A stretch of DNA of 64,000 nucleotides from Motilimonas pumila (GCF_003596335.1 NZ_QZCH01000002.1:278421-342420); one strand, 5' to 3'. Positions 38,051 through 49,232 are shown, numbered from the stretch's first letter. Translations and numbers: made by a program. The notes: generated by a model from the sequence alone, not told the origin.

Positions 38051-38154
38051 ATATCCCTGCATTTATAATTCTCCCTAGCGCTTCTTTGCTGACCATTTTG
38101 CCCTTTTTTGGTAAACTGAGCTGGTAACAGTCTTTGAAGTAAGTTGAGGGTAGC

Positions 38155-38715
38155 GTGTCAAAAATTGACCAGCAGTTATTTTCTGCTCATGAGCATGCGT
38201 TAGAAAAAGAATATGAAACCTGCCCACAGTGTGGCCAATCGTTACAGGTAAAAAATAGCCAGCATGGCCCCTTTTTAGGCTGCAGCGCATATCCGGAGTG
38301 CGATTTTAAACGCCCACTGCAGCAACACGGTGACATCACTAAGGTGTTAACTGGATCGAGCTGTCCCTTGTGCCAACATGAGCTCGCGTTAAAGCAAGGT
38401 CGGTACGGCATGTTTGTCGGTTGTACTCAGTTCCCAGAATGCCAACATATCGCGTCTTTATCTCAGGCCACTGCCACTGATATTGCTTGTCCTAATTGCA
38501 AATCGGGTCACTTAGTACAACGAAAATCGCGTTTTGGTAAGTTGTTTTATGCCTGTGACAGTTATCCTAAGTGCAAATATGCCGTGAATGAACCTCCTGT
38601 GGCACAGCCTTGTCCGGAATGCGATTGGCCTATTTTAACGGTGAAAAAAACCGCTGCCGGTAAACGCTTAGTTTGCCCACAAAAACAATGTAAATATAAA
38701 AGTGAACCAATTTAA
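38155..38715 (+). CDS. Topoisomerase-type zinc-ribbon protein (YrdD-like)
   Basis: The 186-residue protein consists of four C4 zinc ribbons of the kind found at the C-terminus of DNA topoisomerase I: CPQCGQ with GCSAYPEC, CPLCQHE with GCTQFPEC, CPNCKSG with ACDSYPKC, and CPECDWP with CPQKQC. There is no topoisomerase catalytic domain. It starts at GTG 38155 with GAGGGTAGC upstream. Binding of single-stranded DNA is likely from the fold. Position between smg and tsaC matches yrdD of E. coli. Confidence 0.9.
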   Translation: MSKIDQQLFSAHEHALEKEYETCPQCGQSLQVKNSQHGPFLGCSAYPECDFKRPLQQHGDITKVLTGSSCPLCQHELALKQGRYGMFVGCTQFPECQHIASLSQATATDIACPNCKSGHLVQRKSRFGKLFYACDSYPKCKYAVNEPPVAQPCPECDWPILTVKKTAAGKRLVCPQKQCKYKSEPI

Positions 38716-38721
38716 TAGCAG

Positions 38722-40201
<1,480 letters not shown>

Positions 40202-40219
40202 CGAGTATTTTGCAAAGCC

Positions 40220-40245
40220 ATAACTTAGCCGCATGGCTAAGTTAT
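40220..40245. terminator. Hairpin between convergent hemF and haemoglobin genes
   Basis: An 11-bp perfect stem (core AACTTAGCC and GGCTAAGTT) closes on a GCAT loop, 19 bases after the hemF stop. Neither side has a continuous T-run, so it would be a weak terminator or a message-stabilising structure serving both convergent genes. Confidence 0.5.
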
Positions 40246-40296
40246 TAGGTGTGTTGTTTATAGTGGGCAAGTATAAAAGTCGCTCGACGGCTTAAG

Positions 40297-40728
40297 TTAT
40301 TGATTACGCATGTGGCTGGCAAGTTGATCCAGCGATGCCCGCATATTTTCTCTTAGCTCTGGGTGTTGCACACAGTTATCAAGTGCTTTGTTCATACAAA
40401 ACATCCATTGATCGCGCATTTTACAGTCAACCTTAAAAGGTAAATGGCGCGCGCGCAGCCGTGGGTGACCGTATTTTTCCTCAAACAGTCCCGGGCCGCC
40501 GGTCCAGCCAGATAAAAACTCAAAAAACTTTTGGCGGATGGTATCGAGTGGCAAAGGGTGAATAGCGTATAAATCTGCGGCCTCTGGAGCACTTTCCATA
40601 ATGTCATAAAATTCATTGGCTAACGCCCTCACGCCGGCTTCTCCACCGAGTAAATCATAAGCGGTGTCCGGTTGCTTTGCTTTTTCTTGCTTGCTTTCTT
40701 TAGCAAAGATCTTTTTAATCAGATTCAT
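40297..40728 (-). CDS. Group II truncated haemoglobin
   Basis: The 143-residue protein matches the group II (YjbI-like) 2-over-2 globins: [20 protein letters not shown] at the N-terminus, [20 protein letters not shown] in the middle, and [13 protein letters not shown], in which the second His is the proximal heme ligand. The Trp in [10 protein letters not shown] is the typical distal-pocket Trp of the group. A Lys-rich N-terminal extension of about 20 residues is not part of the fold. Roles in O2/NO or peroxide chemistry are known for the group; its specific task here is not visible. Confidence 0.9.
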   Translation of the reverse strand: MNLIKKIFAKESKQEKAKQPDTAYDLLGGEAGVRALANEFYDIMESAPEAADLYAIHPLPLDTIRQKFFEFLSGWTGGPGLFEEKYGHPRLRARHLPFKVDCKMRDQWMFCMNKALDNCVQHPELRENMRASLDQLASHMRNQ

Positions 40729-40757
40729 TATTTTTTATATCCAGTTTAGAGGCAGTC

Positions 40758-41573
40758 ATGGATAGATATGCAGTCTTTGGTAATCCAATAAGCCACAGTA
40801 AATCCCCATTTATACACACATTATTTGCCCATCAGACTCGGGAGGATATCAGTTATGAAGCCATTGCGGCACCTATAGATGACTTCCAAGGCGCGTTAAA
40901 CCAGTTTCTCGCCAGCGGCGGAAAAGGTTGTAATATTACCGTTCCTTTTAAAGAACAAGCATTTGCTGCTGCTCAGAAGCTGACTCCAAGAGCTGAGCTA
41001 GCCGGTGCGGTCAATACTCTCAAATTGACCGATGATGGGGTGTTATTAGGTGATAACACTGATGGCGCAGGATTAGTGCAAGATCTTAAAAATCACCATG
41101 TGCCATTAGAAGGTAGCCGTATTCTATTAATTGGTGCTGGCGGCGCTGCCCGTGGTGTGACTGGGCCTTTATTAGCGGAGCAACCAACAGAGTTAGTGAT
41201 TGTTAATCGCACTGTGAGTAAAGCGGAGCATTTAGCCGAGTTATTTGCCCCGCATGGCAACGTCAGTGCTCAGCCTTTCTCAGAGCTAAGTGGCCCATTT
41301 GATTTAATCATCAACTCAACATCGGCGAGTTTGTCAGGTGAGCTGCCACCCATCAGCGCTGAATTAGTACGCCCTGAAACCGCCGTATACGACATGATGT
41401 ATGGCTCAGGAACCACGGTGTTTAACCAGTGGGCGAAAGAGCAGGGCGCACGAATGATCATCGATGGCTTAGGTATGCTTGTGGGTCAAGCTGCCGAAAG
41501 TTTTGCTGTATGGAGAGGGATCCGCCCAGGCATGAAACAAGTCGCCAATGAACTGAGGAAGAACTTAGGTTAA
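40758..41573 (+). CDS. aroE: Shikimate dehydrogenase
   Basis: The 271-residue protein has the shikimate-binding loop [17 protein letters not shown], the catalytic Lys in [10 protein letters not shown] and Asp in [14 protein letters not shown]. Its Rossmann loop [16 protein letters not shown] and VNRTVSKAE with Arg fit NADP+ preference. It reduces 3-dehydroshikimate in the aromatic pathway. The stop and the next start share a base (TAATG), so the DUF1488 gene is translationally coupled. Confidence 0.96.
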   Translation: MDRYAVFGNPISHSKSPFIHTLFAHQTREDISYEAIAAPIDDFQGALNQFLASGGKGCNITVPFKEQAFAAAQKLTPRAELAGAVNTLKLTDDGVLLGDNTDGAGLVQDLKNHHVPLEGSRILLIGAGGAARGVTGPLLAEQPTELVIVNRTVSKAEHLAELFAPHGNVSAQPFSELSGPFDLIINSTSASLSGELPPISAELVRPETAVYDMMYGSGTTVFNQWAKEQGARMIIDGLGMLVGQAAESFAVWRGIRPGMKQVANELRKNLG

Positions 41574-41824
41574 TGAATCAGGCCATTCAATTTCCCGACC
41601 AGCAAACCTGGTCAGAAGAAAAACAACAAATAGAATTTCCGGCCTTGGTCATGGGCCAGTTGATTGTATGTCGTGTCAGCAAAGCCAGTCTGTTACGTCT
41701 TGCTATTGTTGAACAAGGGGAGGCGATGACATTATTCAGCGAGCTTAGGTTTGACCTTGAAGAAATGGCAGAAGAAAAAATCAATGCTGAGGATTTTGCC
41801 CCAGATGGCGGCATTTTCATTTAA
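41573..41824 (+). CDS. DUF1488 family protein
   Basis: The 83-residue protein fits the small DUF1488 family often found after aro[18 protein letters not shown] followed by a beta-rich core and an acidic C-terminus (EMAEEKINAEDFAPDGG). No catalytic motif is known and the function is unknown. It is joined to aroE through a one-base TAATG overlap. Confidence 0.82.
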   Translation: MNQAIQFPDQQTWSEEKQQIEFPALVMGQLIVCRVSKASLLRLAIVEQGEAMTLFSELRFDLEEMAEEKINAEDFAPDGGIFI

Positions 41825-41899
41825 TAACCGTGTGGCTAAGGTATAATCACGTCATTCACGTTGGCGCACAGTCGGCGGCAAGTATTTAAGGAGAATCAC

Positions 41900-42631
41900 T
41901 TGGTAAAAGTATTAGTGAACGGCGCCAAAGGGCGTATGGGCAGCGAAGCGGTTAAAGCGATCAATAATGATCCTGAGTTAACCTTGGTTGGCGAAGCTGA
42001 CGTGGGTGATGATTTAGCGGCAAGCATTGCTGCCTCGGGAGCTGAAGTCGTCGTCGATCTTACCGCTGCTTCTGCAGGTTATAACAATACGCAGATTATT
42101 TTAAATGCTGGCGCTCGTCCAGTTATTGGTACCAGTGGTTTTCAGCAGCAGCAAGTAGAAGAGCTACAAGCGCTGTCAGCAGAAAAAGGCCTTGGTGGTT
42201 TAATCGCCCCTAACTTCTCAGTTGGCGCCGTGTTGATGATGAAATTTTCAGCAGAAGCCGCCAAGTATTTACCGGACGTTGAAGTGATTGAAGCCCATAG
42301 CCCGCAAAAAGAAGAAAGTCCTTCTGGTACCGGTGTACGCACTGCCGAGCTAATCGCAGCCGCGCGCACTCAGGCACCGATGCCAACTTCAAACAAAGAG
42401 TTGATCCCTGGTGCTCGTGGCGCCAACTTGAAAGATGTGCCTTTGCATTCGATTCGCTTGCCAGGCGTGGTTGCACAGCAAACTGTTTTCTTTGGTGGCT
42501 TGAGCGAAACTCTTAAAATCGAGCATAACTCGCAACATCGTGAATCATTCATGCCCGGCATTTGTTTAGCGTGTAAACAAGTGATGACTCGCCAACAACT
42601 GGTCTACGGTCTTGAACACTTAATGGATTAA
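41900..42631 (+). CDS. dapB: Dihydrodipicolinate reductase family protein (DapB-like)
   Basis: I place the start at TTG 41900, with AAGGAG six bases upstream, giving MVKVLVNGAKGRMGSEAV; the frame is open back to 41861 without a ribosome site. The 243-residue product has the NAD(P)H loop NGAKGRMG and the substrate loop SPSGTG. The catalytic region reads EAHSPQKEESPSGTG, keeping H133 and K137 at the positions of E. coli His159 and Lys163 but replacing the usual second and third His. It is about 30 residues shorter than E. coli DapB. It should reduce 4-hydroxy-tetrahydrodipicolinate in lysine and peptidoglycan synthesis, but a divergent paralog is possible. A terminator follows it. Confidence 0.78.
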   Translation: MVKVLVNGAKGRMGSEAVKAINNDPELTLVGEADVGDDLAASIAASGAEVVVDLTAASAGYNNTQIILNAGARPVIGTSGFQQQQVEELQALSAEKGLGGLIAPNFSVGAVLMMKFSAEAAKYLPDVEVIEAHSPQKEESPSGTGVRTAELIAAARTQAPMPTSNKELIPGARGANLKDVPLHSIRLPGVVAQQTVFFGGLSETLKIEHNSQHRESFMPGICLACKQVMTRQQLVYGLEHLMD

Positions 42632-42663
42632 GCCACTTAGCATTAGCTTTGTTGATAAATACT

Positions 42664-42692
42664 AAAGGACTGTTTATACAGTCCTTTTTTTT
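42664..42692 (+). terminator. Intrinsic terminator after the dapB-like gene
   Basis: A 9-bp perfect stem AAAGGACTG / CAGTCCTTT with a six-base loop (42673-42678) is followed by a run of T residues, 32 bases after the stop codon. It separates the aroE/dapB region from the secreted metallohydrolase gene. Confidence 0.9.
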
Positions 42693-42766
42693 GACCTAAG
42701 ATTAAGTTTGCAACAATTTTCTGTTGTTATACTGAATCAAGCAAAGAACAATAAAGAGAGAGACGA

Positions 42767-44047
42767 ATGAAGAAGTGGTTATTACTCACAGCATTATTAA
42801 CTTGTTCAGTATGGGCCAATGAACAAGTTGAGAAAGTCTCTGAAGGGAAGGTAGAGCCTCAATCTAAACCCGATACTGTGGTCGCACCTGAGCAGCAAAA
42901 GCAGTTTGAGTTGTTAGGTCACCAGATTGAACCAGGCAGTTTCCGCACCCTTTCATGGTCGAGTGAGCAGTCTTTTACAGGGATTGATGTCGGTACTCCG
43001 GTTCTTGTTGCCAGAGGTGAAAATGCAGGTCCCGTGTTATGCTTAACTGCGGCAGTGCATGGTGATGAGCTCAATGGCATCGAGATTACACGGCAAGTAT
43101 TGCACCATATTGATACCCGCGAATTGAATGGCACCGTCATCGGTGTACCGATTGTTAACCTGGACGGCTTTCATAATTCTTCCCGTTACTTAAAAGACCG
43201 ACGCGACTTAAACCGCTATTTTCCTGGCTCGCCTGATGGCTCTTCAGCGGATCGCATCGCCCATTCTTTTTTCAATAAGGTGGTTAGCAAGTGCGATGCC
43301 CTTATTGATTTGCACACAGGTTCTTTTTATCGCACTAACTTACCGCAAATAAGAGCTGACTTAAGTCACAGTGGTATGGCGAAGTTTAGCCGCGGCTTTG
43401 GCAACATCACCATTATTCAAAGCCGCGCAAGCAAAGGGACATTGCGCGGTGCTGCGCTTGAAGCTGGGATCTTAGCGGTCACTATGGAGTTAGGTGCGCC
43501 CATGAGTCTCGATACTGCGAGCGTTGCAGTAGGAGTGGACGCGATAAAGCACTTGATGGCCAAAATGAAAATGCTACCTGAGACGATGGAGCTGATAGAG
43601 CCGTTGCCCTTTTACGTCGAATCGTCTTGGCTGCGAGCCGATCACAGCGGCATATTTGTCAGTGATGTCGCCCTTGGGGAAAAGCTCATTCCGCAGCAGG
43701 TCATCGGCACGGTAACCGACCCGGTGACCAATGCATCATTTCGAGTGCGCGCGGAGCATCACAGTACTGTGATAGGTAAAGCCTTGAATCAGTTTGTTTA
43801 TCCGGGTTTTGCCTTATTTCATGTGGCGACAACGACTACCCCGGAGCAAGTTGAGCTAGAGCAGACCAAGAAGAAAAAAGAGCAACAAGCTAAAGTGATC
43901 GAAAAAGTCACGGCAGAGCTCAAAGCGTCAGGCGTTGAAGTTGACCAAGAGCATACTCAAACCGTGATCGAGAAAACGTCTAAAATCATTGAGAAGTCGG
44001 CAACTCAGGAGGAGCAAACTGATCCTGAAGAACTTGTTGAAGAATAA
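42767..44047 (+). CDS. Secreted succinylglutamate desuccinylase/aspartoacylase-like metallohydrolase (M14-type fold)
   Basis: The 426-residue protein has a signal peptide (KKWLLLTALLTCSVWA) and a zinc carboxypeptidase-like core. CLTAAVHGDELNGIEIT supplies the metal-binding His and Glu, DALIDLHTGSFYRT the third His, and TMELGAP the candidate catalytic Glu. RDLNRYFPGSPDGSSADR provides the substrate-binding Arg. The C-terminal about 65 residues are highly charged and probably coiled coil (KKKKEQQAKVIEKVTAELKA). Family members remove acyl or peptide groups; in the periplasm an amidated peptide or murein peptide is a plausible substrate, by inference. Its last 62 bases overlap tmcA on the other strand. 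Confidence 0.85.
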   Translation: MKKWLLLTALLTCSVWANEQVEKVSEGKVEPQSKPDTVVAPEQQKQFELLGHQIEPGSFRTLSWSSEQSFTGIDVGTPVLVARGENAGPVLCLTAAVHGDELNGIEITRQVLHHIDTRELNGTVIGVPIVNLDGFHNSSRYLKDRRDLNRYFPGSPDGSSADRIAHSFFNKVVSKCDALIDLHTGSFYRTNLPQIRADLSHSGMAKFSRGFGNITIIQSRASKGTLRGAALEAGILAVTMELGAPMSLDTASVAVGVDAIKHLMAKMKMLPETMELIEPLPFYVESSWLRADHSGIFVSDVALGEKLIPQQVIGTVTDPVTNASFRVRAEHHSTVIGKALNQFVYPGFALFHVATTTTPEQVELEQTKKKKEQQAKVIEKVTAELKASGVEVDQEHTQTVIEKTSKIIEKSATQEEQTDPEELVEE

Positions 44048-46196
44048 GCTTTAGCTGCGTTTCTGCTGCTTTTTTACCTGAGAGCTGATTGGCAGCGACC
44101 ACTTGTTGCCAAGTGTGTTGCTGTAAGCAGCGCTGAATTAATAGATCAGATTGCGACGGCAATAAGCAAGGCCATTGCGGCAGTTGCCATAACCACTGGC
44201 GAATAGCGGGCAGAGCAAACTCGACAGGTCGATGTGATAAGCAATAATGCAGCACTGCGTCGCGATATGCACCTACGGGGTGTTTGTTAGAGGAAACGCT
44301 GGCTTTTAACCAGGCAATGAGTGCGTTGGCAACGTCGGCTTCCAGATCTTGCAAGGGGCCGGTGAGGTAATCTTGCAGCTGCTGTTGTAGTTGCGAGCTT
44401 AACCCTGTTGTAAATGCTTGCACTTGCTGCTTACAAGGTCGCATCGCAATCACGCTATAGCAGCCGCTGGCAACATCTTTACTCAAGCCTAAATGATTGA
44501 GTTGGAATTGGCTCCTTTGCCAAAAGCTGGCTAAGTCAGGGGTGAAACCAAAACTGGTACAAAGGAAATCAAAACCCTGCTGCTGGCTCCAGCTGAACAG
44601 CTTGTCTAATAAGAAGGTTCCCACGCCATGACTTTGGCTCTCCGGATGAACGGCAATGCGCATGACGCGGCCATAGTGATAGCCGACGGCTTCAGCTTGT
44701 CCGGCATGCAGGCTGAGAGCTTGAGCGGTAAGGTGACCTTGTACACGTCGAGTACCTTGGTGAATGGCCTGGCTTAATGGCTGCGGCAATGGCGGTTCAT
44801 CCATCAATAAACTGATGGCGAGTAAGTCTTGTTGATGGAATACGAGGTGCACGCTAATGCGGGCATTATCCAACAGGGCTCTCAAATCACTGGGCTTGGT
44901 TTGATAATGGGCATTGACTAAAAGTGCAAAAGCTTGATTTAACAGCGCTTCATTAGCCATTAACGCTTCTTTACTGATGACTTGATAGCGCCACTGCTTA
45001 GCTGTAATTGGCAAATTTACGGATTGGGCGTGCGCATTCAATATAAAGTTAGCAAAGGTCCAATCCTCTAATGGATCATGACTTCGCCAACGAATCGGTT
45101 CGTTTAAGTGCAAGTGCTTATAATGCTTAAAGTCTTGTTGTAAATATTGCATAAACTTCAAGCTAAAACCTCTGCCACTGCCTTCATAGCCATGTTGGGT
45201 GGAGGCAAATACCACTCTAGGGTAGTGATGACATATTGCTTTTAGCATGGGCATGGGGATCGCAGCAGCTTCATCAACCATGATGACGTCGGCGCAAGGG
45301 CGTGCCCTCAATAAGTGATCCGGCGCGATGAAGTCTAGCTGTCCGAAAGGCCCGGTAACGGGGTAATGTCGAGCGTCTTGTCCCAATCCTTTACCTGCAA
45401 AGCGCAATACCGACTGAGTGGCGTGTCGATTTGGCGCGCACACCAGTATCTGTTGCTGATGTTGCTCAATCAGTGTGGCACAAGCGAGACCAAGACTGGC
45501 TGATTTGCCCCGACCTCTATCTGCAGTGATGACCAAAGGGCGACGGGCTCGCCCTGTGGCGCATTTGATGATCCGATGGATCGCGTCTTGTTGTTGCGGG
45601 TTTGCGCTAAGGCAAGCATCCGTGCTGCTTGAGGAATCATCTATTCCTTGTGCTAGATGCACCGTTGAAACCACAACAGGGTTGTCGACGTAGCTTAACC
45701 CTTGCTGTTGTTGCCAAAGGCAGATCCCCTTTGTTGGTTGGAAGTGACGTATCAGCCGAGTCAGGAATAAACTTTTGTGAGGCCTTGGCTGTTGGTACGA
45801 TAACAGCTGGCGGTAATTAGGGTCGTCATACTCGGGCCAATGTGTAAATTCAGGGCACACAAGAATAAGTTGCCCGCCGGCGGGAATGATGCCGCTAATG
45901 GCAGCGATACCGTCAGCGGAAAACTGAGAAAAAGCGTTGATAATGACCTGCTGTCGCTCTCGTCCTAACCAGTGTTTGGCTTTGTTGAGCAAATCTTTAT
46001 GCAGGATCTTTGGGTGGGCAGGCGCTTCCCCCAGCCAAAGGTGTTGTTGTTGCAATAGCTCAAGAGCATGCTCCATGCCCCATTGTTGTTGTCCTGAAAG
46101 CACGATGAACTGGCGATGACCGGCATGTTGTTGCTGCTGTTGCAATCGCTTAATCAAATCAGGAATCAATGAAGTATTGGCTTGTTGTTGAATCAA
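43986..46196 (-). CDS. tmcA: tRNA(Met) cytidine acetyltransferase TmcA
   Basis: The 736-residue protein has an N-terminal domain, a helicase-like ATPase (Walker A in TADRGRGKSASLGLA, DEAA-type Walker B in VIMVDEAAAIPMP), and a GNAT acetyltransferase domain with MRIAVHPESQSHGVGTFLL binding acetyl-CoA. It makes N4-acetylcytidine at the wobble position of elongator tRNA-Met. It starts at TTG 46196 with TAAGG upstream. Several Gln-rich stretches are unusual but lie outside motifs. It is somewhat longer than the E. coli enzyme (671). Its 3' end runs 62 bases into the convergent metallohydrolase gene. Confidence 0.93.
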   Translation of the reverse strand: MIQQQANTSLIPDLIKRLQQQQQHAGHRQFIVLSGQQQWGMEHALELLQQQHLWLGEAPAHPKILHKDLLNKAKHWLGRERQQVIINAFSQFSADGIAAISGIIPAGGQLILVCPEFTHWPEYDDPNYRQLLSYQQPRPHKSLFLTRLIRHFQPTKGICLWQQQQGLSYVDNPVVVSTVHLAQGIDDSSSSTDACLSANPQQQDAIHRIIKCATGRARRPLVITADRGRGKSASLGLACATLIEQHQQQILVCAPNRHATQSVLRFAGKGLGQDARHYPVTGPFGQLDFIAPDHLLRARPCADVIMVDEAAAIPMPMLKAICHHYPRVVFASTQHGYEGSGRGFSLKFMQYLQQDFKHYKHLHLNEPIRWRSHDPLEDWTFANFILNAHAQSVNLPITAKQWRYQVISKEALMANEALLNQAFALLVNAHYQTKPSDLRALLDNARISVHLVFHQQDLLAISLLMDEPPLPQPLSQAIHQGTRRVQGHLTAQALSLHAGQAEAVGYHYGRVMRIAVHPESQSHGVGTFLLDKLFSWSQQQGFDFLCTSFGFTPDLASFWQRSQFQLNHLGLSKDVASGCYSVIAMRPCKQQVQAFTTGLSSQLQQQLQDYLTGPLQDLEADVANALIAWLKASVSSNKHPVGAYRDAVLHYCLSHRPVEFALPAIRQWLWQLPQWPCLLPSQSDLLIQRCLQQHTWQQVVAANQLSGKKAAETQLKLILQQVLQDQFAPPELPTSQ

Positions 46197-46407
46197 GTCT
46201 TGGCCTTAAGTTTAAGAGTGAAGCGCATTAGATATCATACCTGTTTATCTCATATATTGGTTTAGGTATGGTTGAAGCCTGTTTGCAAACGAGGGTGTAT
46301 TTATATTTTATTGATTGAACTCTCGTTTTTTATGCTTATTTACAGGCTTATCTATTGGCCTTTGTTACACTGTATGCCTCTAATGGTTAGGTGTAGAAAA
46401 AGAAGTC

Positions 46408-48003
46408 ATGTTGTTGGCCAATTCTGAAATTCAGGCAGTGCGAGGTAATCCTCATTCAGATCTGTCACTAGAAAACTTCTGTCGTCAGAGTTTTAGCCAA
46501 GTTAGCGCTAAGTGCGCGATGATTGCTTTATTGCTAGTGGATGACCAAAGCTTGTATCTATTAGCAAAGTCGACCCAAGCCAGCGATTTTGTGTTTTATT
46601 CGCAACCTGAATCTGTGATACAACAAACGGATATCCCACTGGGGGATTGTTACGCGGTGATCCATGGCGAGAAGACATTGCCTCATATCGCACCAATATT
46701 TGTGGGTAACCAGATCCGCGGCCTATTAGTCGTCGAGCAGCAAGCGCACAACTTTCCTTTTGCGGACATTTTAAAACCTCTGCCATTGCACCTCGACAAT
46801 TACTGTTTGCATCTTAAAGTCATCGATTCGCAGCAACAGTTATTACGCCAAGAAGGCTTATTGCAACAAGCGCAGCAGCAAAACTTATTCTTTTCACAAT
46901 TACTCAAAGAATTACATCAGCTGACGATTGAGCTCTCTAAGCTTGATAGCCTTGATGAGTTATACCATTACACGGTGAAAGCCGGTATAAGCCGCCTGGG
47001 TATCGACCGCATGGCGCTGTTTATCATGGATAAAGAGCAAGATACTTATTACGGTACCTATGGTACAACAGAAACAGGTGACGTTGCTGACGAGAGTTAT
47101 TTTCAAAATAAAATACCGAACGTACCATTTGTGCAAGAAGCGTTAACTCGAAAAGATTACCTGAGTATTTGGCACAATGCGTCTATTTTACATAACAGCC
47201 AAGAAATTGGAGTCGGATGGAATGCCATGGTAGCCCTGTGGCATGGCGACGAAACCATAGGTTGGATTGCTTGCGATAACTTTATTAATAAACAACCCCT
47301 TGGTGACCATCAGAAAGAGGTGCTTATACTACTGGCTGCTTCTGTGGCGCAAATGATTATGCGCAAACAAGCAGAAGAGCAGGTTATACAGTTAAATAAA
47401 GACCTTGAATTGCGAGTGCGAGAACGAACCGCTGAACTGGCTGAAGCCTATCAAGCATTATCCGATGCCAATAATGCGTTACGCCTAGTTTCATCGATGG
47501 ACTCATTAACAGGACTGGCGAACCGCCGAGAGTTTGATGAGCATTTAGATACGCAATGGAGCTTGGCGCTGAAGCAGAAATCATCGCTGTCATTGATCAT
47601 GATAGATGTGGATTTTTTCAAACAGTACAACGACACATTCGGTCATCAAGAAGGCGATGTATGCTTACAACAAATTGCCAATGAGCTGAAATCCTGTATT
47701 AATGAGAAGAGCGATCTCATTGCACGGTATGGCGGTGAAGAGATTGTGTTGTTGTGCCCAGAGTTGACGACAGCGCAAACGGCCGCAATGGCCGAAATGT
47801 GCCGTAAGAAAATAGCGCGCCTAAATATCAGTCATCCTGTGATTGGTATCGAAGATAAAGTGACGATCAGTGCAGGTTATGTCTGCTTAACTCCGGTAAA
47901 TGGCATGCCGAATAAAAACATCATTCGCATTGCCGACCAAGCTTTGTACCAAGCCAAGCAAACAGGCAGAAATAACACTGTACAAGCGATGATCACCGAT
48001 TGA
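46408..48003 (+). CDS. GAF-GGDEF diguanylate cyclase
   Basis: The 531-residue cytoplasmic protein has an N-terminal unassigned domain (about 1-145, possibly PAS/GAF-like), a GAF-like sensor domain (about 175-320), a coiled-coil signalling helix (QLNKDLELRVRERTAELAEA) and a GGDEF domain. The active site reads RYGGEE at residues 440-445, so it should make cyclic di-GMP. The inhibitory I-site Arg five residues before it is replaced by Glu (EKSD), so product inhibition may be absent. It precedes the S10 operon, separated from it by about 50 bases to the ribosomal promoter. Cyclic di-GMP often controls exopolysaccharide, but no direct link with the locus at 1-18 kb can be shown. Confidence 0.9.
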   Translation: MLLANSEIQAVRGNPHSDLSLENFCRQSFSQVSAKCAMIALLLVDDQSLYLLAKSTQASDFVFYSQPESVIQQTDIPLGDCYAVIHGEKTLPHIAPIFVGNQIRGLLVVEQQAHNFPFADILKPLPLHLDNYCLHLKVIDSQQQLLRQEGLLQQAQQQNLFFSQLLKELHQLTIELSKLDSLDELYHYTVKAGISRLGIDRMALFIMDKEQDTYYGTYGTTETGDVADESYFQNKIPNVPFVQEALTRKDYLSIWHNASILHNSQEIGVGWNAMVALWHGDETIGWIACDNFINKQPLGDHQKEVLILLAASVAQMIMRKQAEEQVIQLNKDLELRVRERTAELAEAYQALSDANNALRLVSSMDSLTGLANRREFDEHLDTQWSLALKQKSSLSLIMIDVDFFKQYNDTFGHQEGDVCLQQIANELKSCINEKSDLIARYGGEEIVLLCPELTTAQTAAMAEMCRKKIARLNISHPVIGIEDKVTISAGYVCLTPVNGMPNKNIIRIADQALYQAKQTGRNNTVQAMITD

Positions 48004-48056
48004 TCGGTGTTTGATCGCCAACGCTAAAAAAATTGTAAGAAAACCCGCCTTAACTG

Positions 48057-48084
48057 TTGCATTTTACGCCGATATTCGTATAAT
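48057..48084 (+). promoter_or_regulatory. S10 operon promoter
   Basis: A -35 box TTGCAT (48057-48062) and a perfect -10 box TATAAT (48079-48084) are separated by 16 bases. A GC-rich stretch (CACCCCGCTC) follows the -10, as in stringently controlled ribosomal promoters. Transcription would start near 48091, giving a leader of about 170 bases before rpsJ. Confidence 0.82.
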
Positions 48085-48182
48085 TCACCCCGCTCACAGA
48101 TAGTGTGAGTAGAGCAGAAGCTCTTTAAAGCCGACAATAAGTCCGGCACACAGGCCTCCGATTTGGAAGGCAATTGGTTTAA

Positions 48183-48230
48183 GCGTCACTAGCACAAATA
48201 TATGATTTGTCGTTGGTGGTGTCTTTTTTT
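48183..48230 (+). promoter_or_regulatory. S10 leader attenuator hairpin (probable L4 target)
   Basis: A long stem pairs 48183-48199 with 48205-48222 around an ATATG loop, allowing G-U pairs and one bulged C at 48211. It is followed by seven T residues (48224-48230). In E. coli the last leader hairpin with its U-run is where ribosomal protein L4 causes NusA-dependent termination; here rplD encodes L4 in the same operon. The position about 30 bases before rpsJ matches. Confidence 0.72.
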
Positions 48231-48240
48231 ATGTTTTTAA

Positions 48241-48570
<330 letters not shown>

Positions 48571-48593
48571 GCAGGAAAATAGAGGTTATAACA

Positions 48594-49232
48594 ATGGCAA
48601 TCGGTCTAGTCGGTCGTAAAGTTGGTATGACTCGTATCTTCACTGAAGATGGCGTTTCTATTCCAGTTACGGTAGTTGAATGTACTGCTAACCGCGTTAC
48701 TCAGGTCAAAGGCCTGGAAACTGATGGTTACCGTTCAATTCAAGTGACTACTGGCACTAAAAAAGCGAGTCGCGTAAACAAGCCTACAGCAGGCATTTTC
48801 GCGAAAGCTGGTGTTGAAGCAGGTCGTGGTTTGTGGGAATTCCGCCTACAAGACAGCGAAGGCGCAGACATCGAAGTTGGTGCAGAGCTTAACGTTGAGC
48901 TTTTCAACGAAGTAAATAAAGTTGATGTTACTGGTCAATCTAAAGGTAAAGGATTCCAAGGCGGCGTTAAGCGCTGGAATTTCTCTATGCAAGATGCGAC
49001 TCACGGTAACTCTCTTGCCCACCGTGCTCCTGGCTCAATTGGCCAATGTCAAACTCCAGGACGCGTATTTAAAGGCAAGAAAATGGCTGGTCACATGGGT
49101 GCTGAGCGTGTAACGACTCAAAACCTAGAAGTTGTTCGTGTTGACGCAGAGCGTAACCTTATCCTTGTTAAAGGTGCGGTACCTGGTGCAATCAATGCTG
49201 ACGTCATCATCAAACCTGCCGTCAAAGCGTAA
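48594..49232 (+). CDS. rplC: 50S ribosomal protein L3
   Basis: The 212-residue protein (209 in E. coli) starts [20 protein letters not shown]. It contains the conserved tip sequence [19 protein letters not shown], in which the first Gln is the residue methylated by PrmB in E. coli. L3 is an early assembly protein near the peptidyl transferase centre. It follows rpsJ by 23 bases. Confidence 0.98.
   Translation: MAIGLVGRKVGMTRIFTEDGVSIPVTVVECTANRVTQVKGLETDGYRSIQVTTGTKKASRVNKPTAGIFAKAGVEAGRGLWEFRLQDSEGADIEVGAELNVELFNEVNKVDVTGQSKGKGFQGGVKRWNFSMQDATHGNSLAHRAPGSIGQCQTPGRVFKGKKMAGHMGAERVTTQNLEVVRVDAERNLILVKGAVPGAINADVIIKPAVKA

Noticed and set aside
46197..46407. Possible tRNA or small RNA in the tmcA-cyclase gap
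   Set aside because: No cloverleaf, CCA end or terminator is visible; the gap simply holds two divergent promoters.
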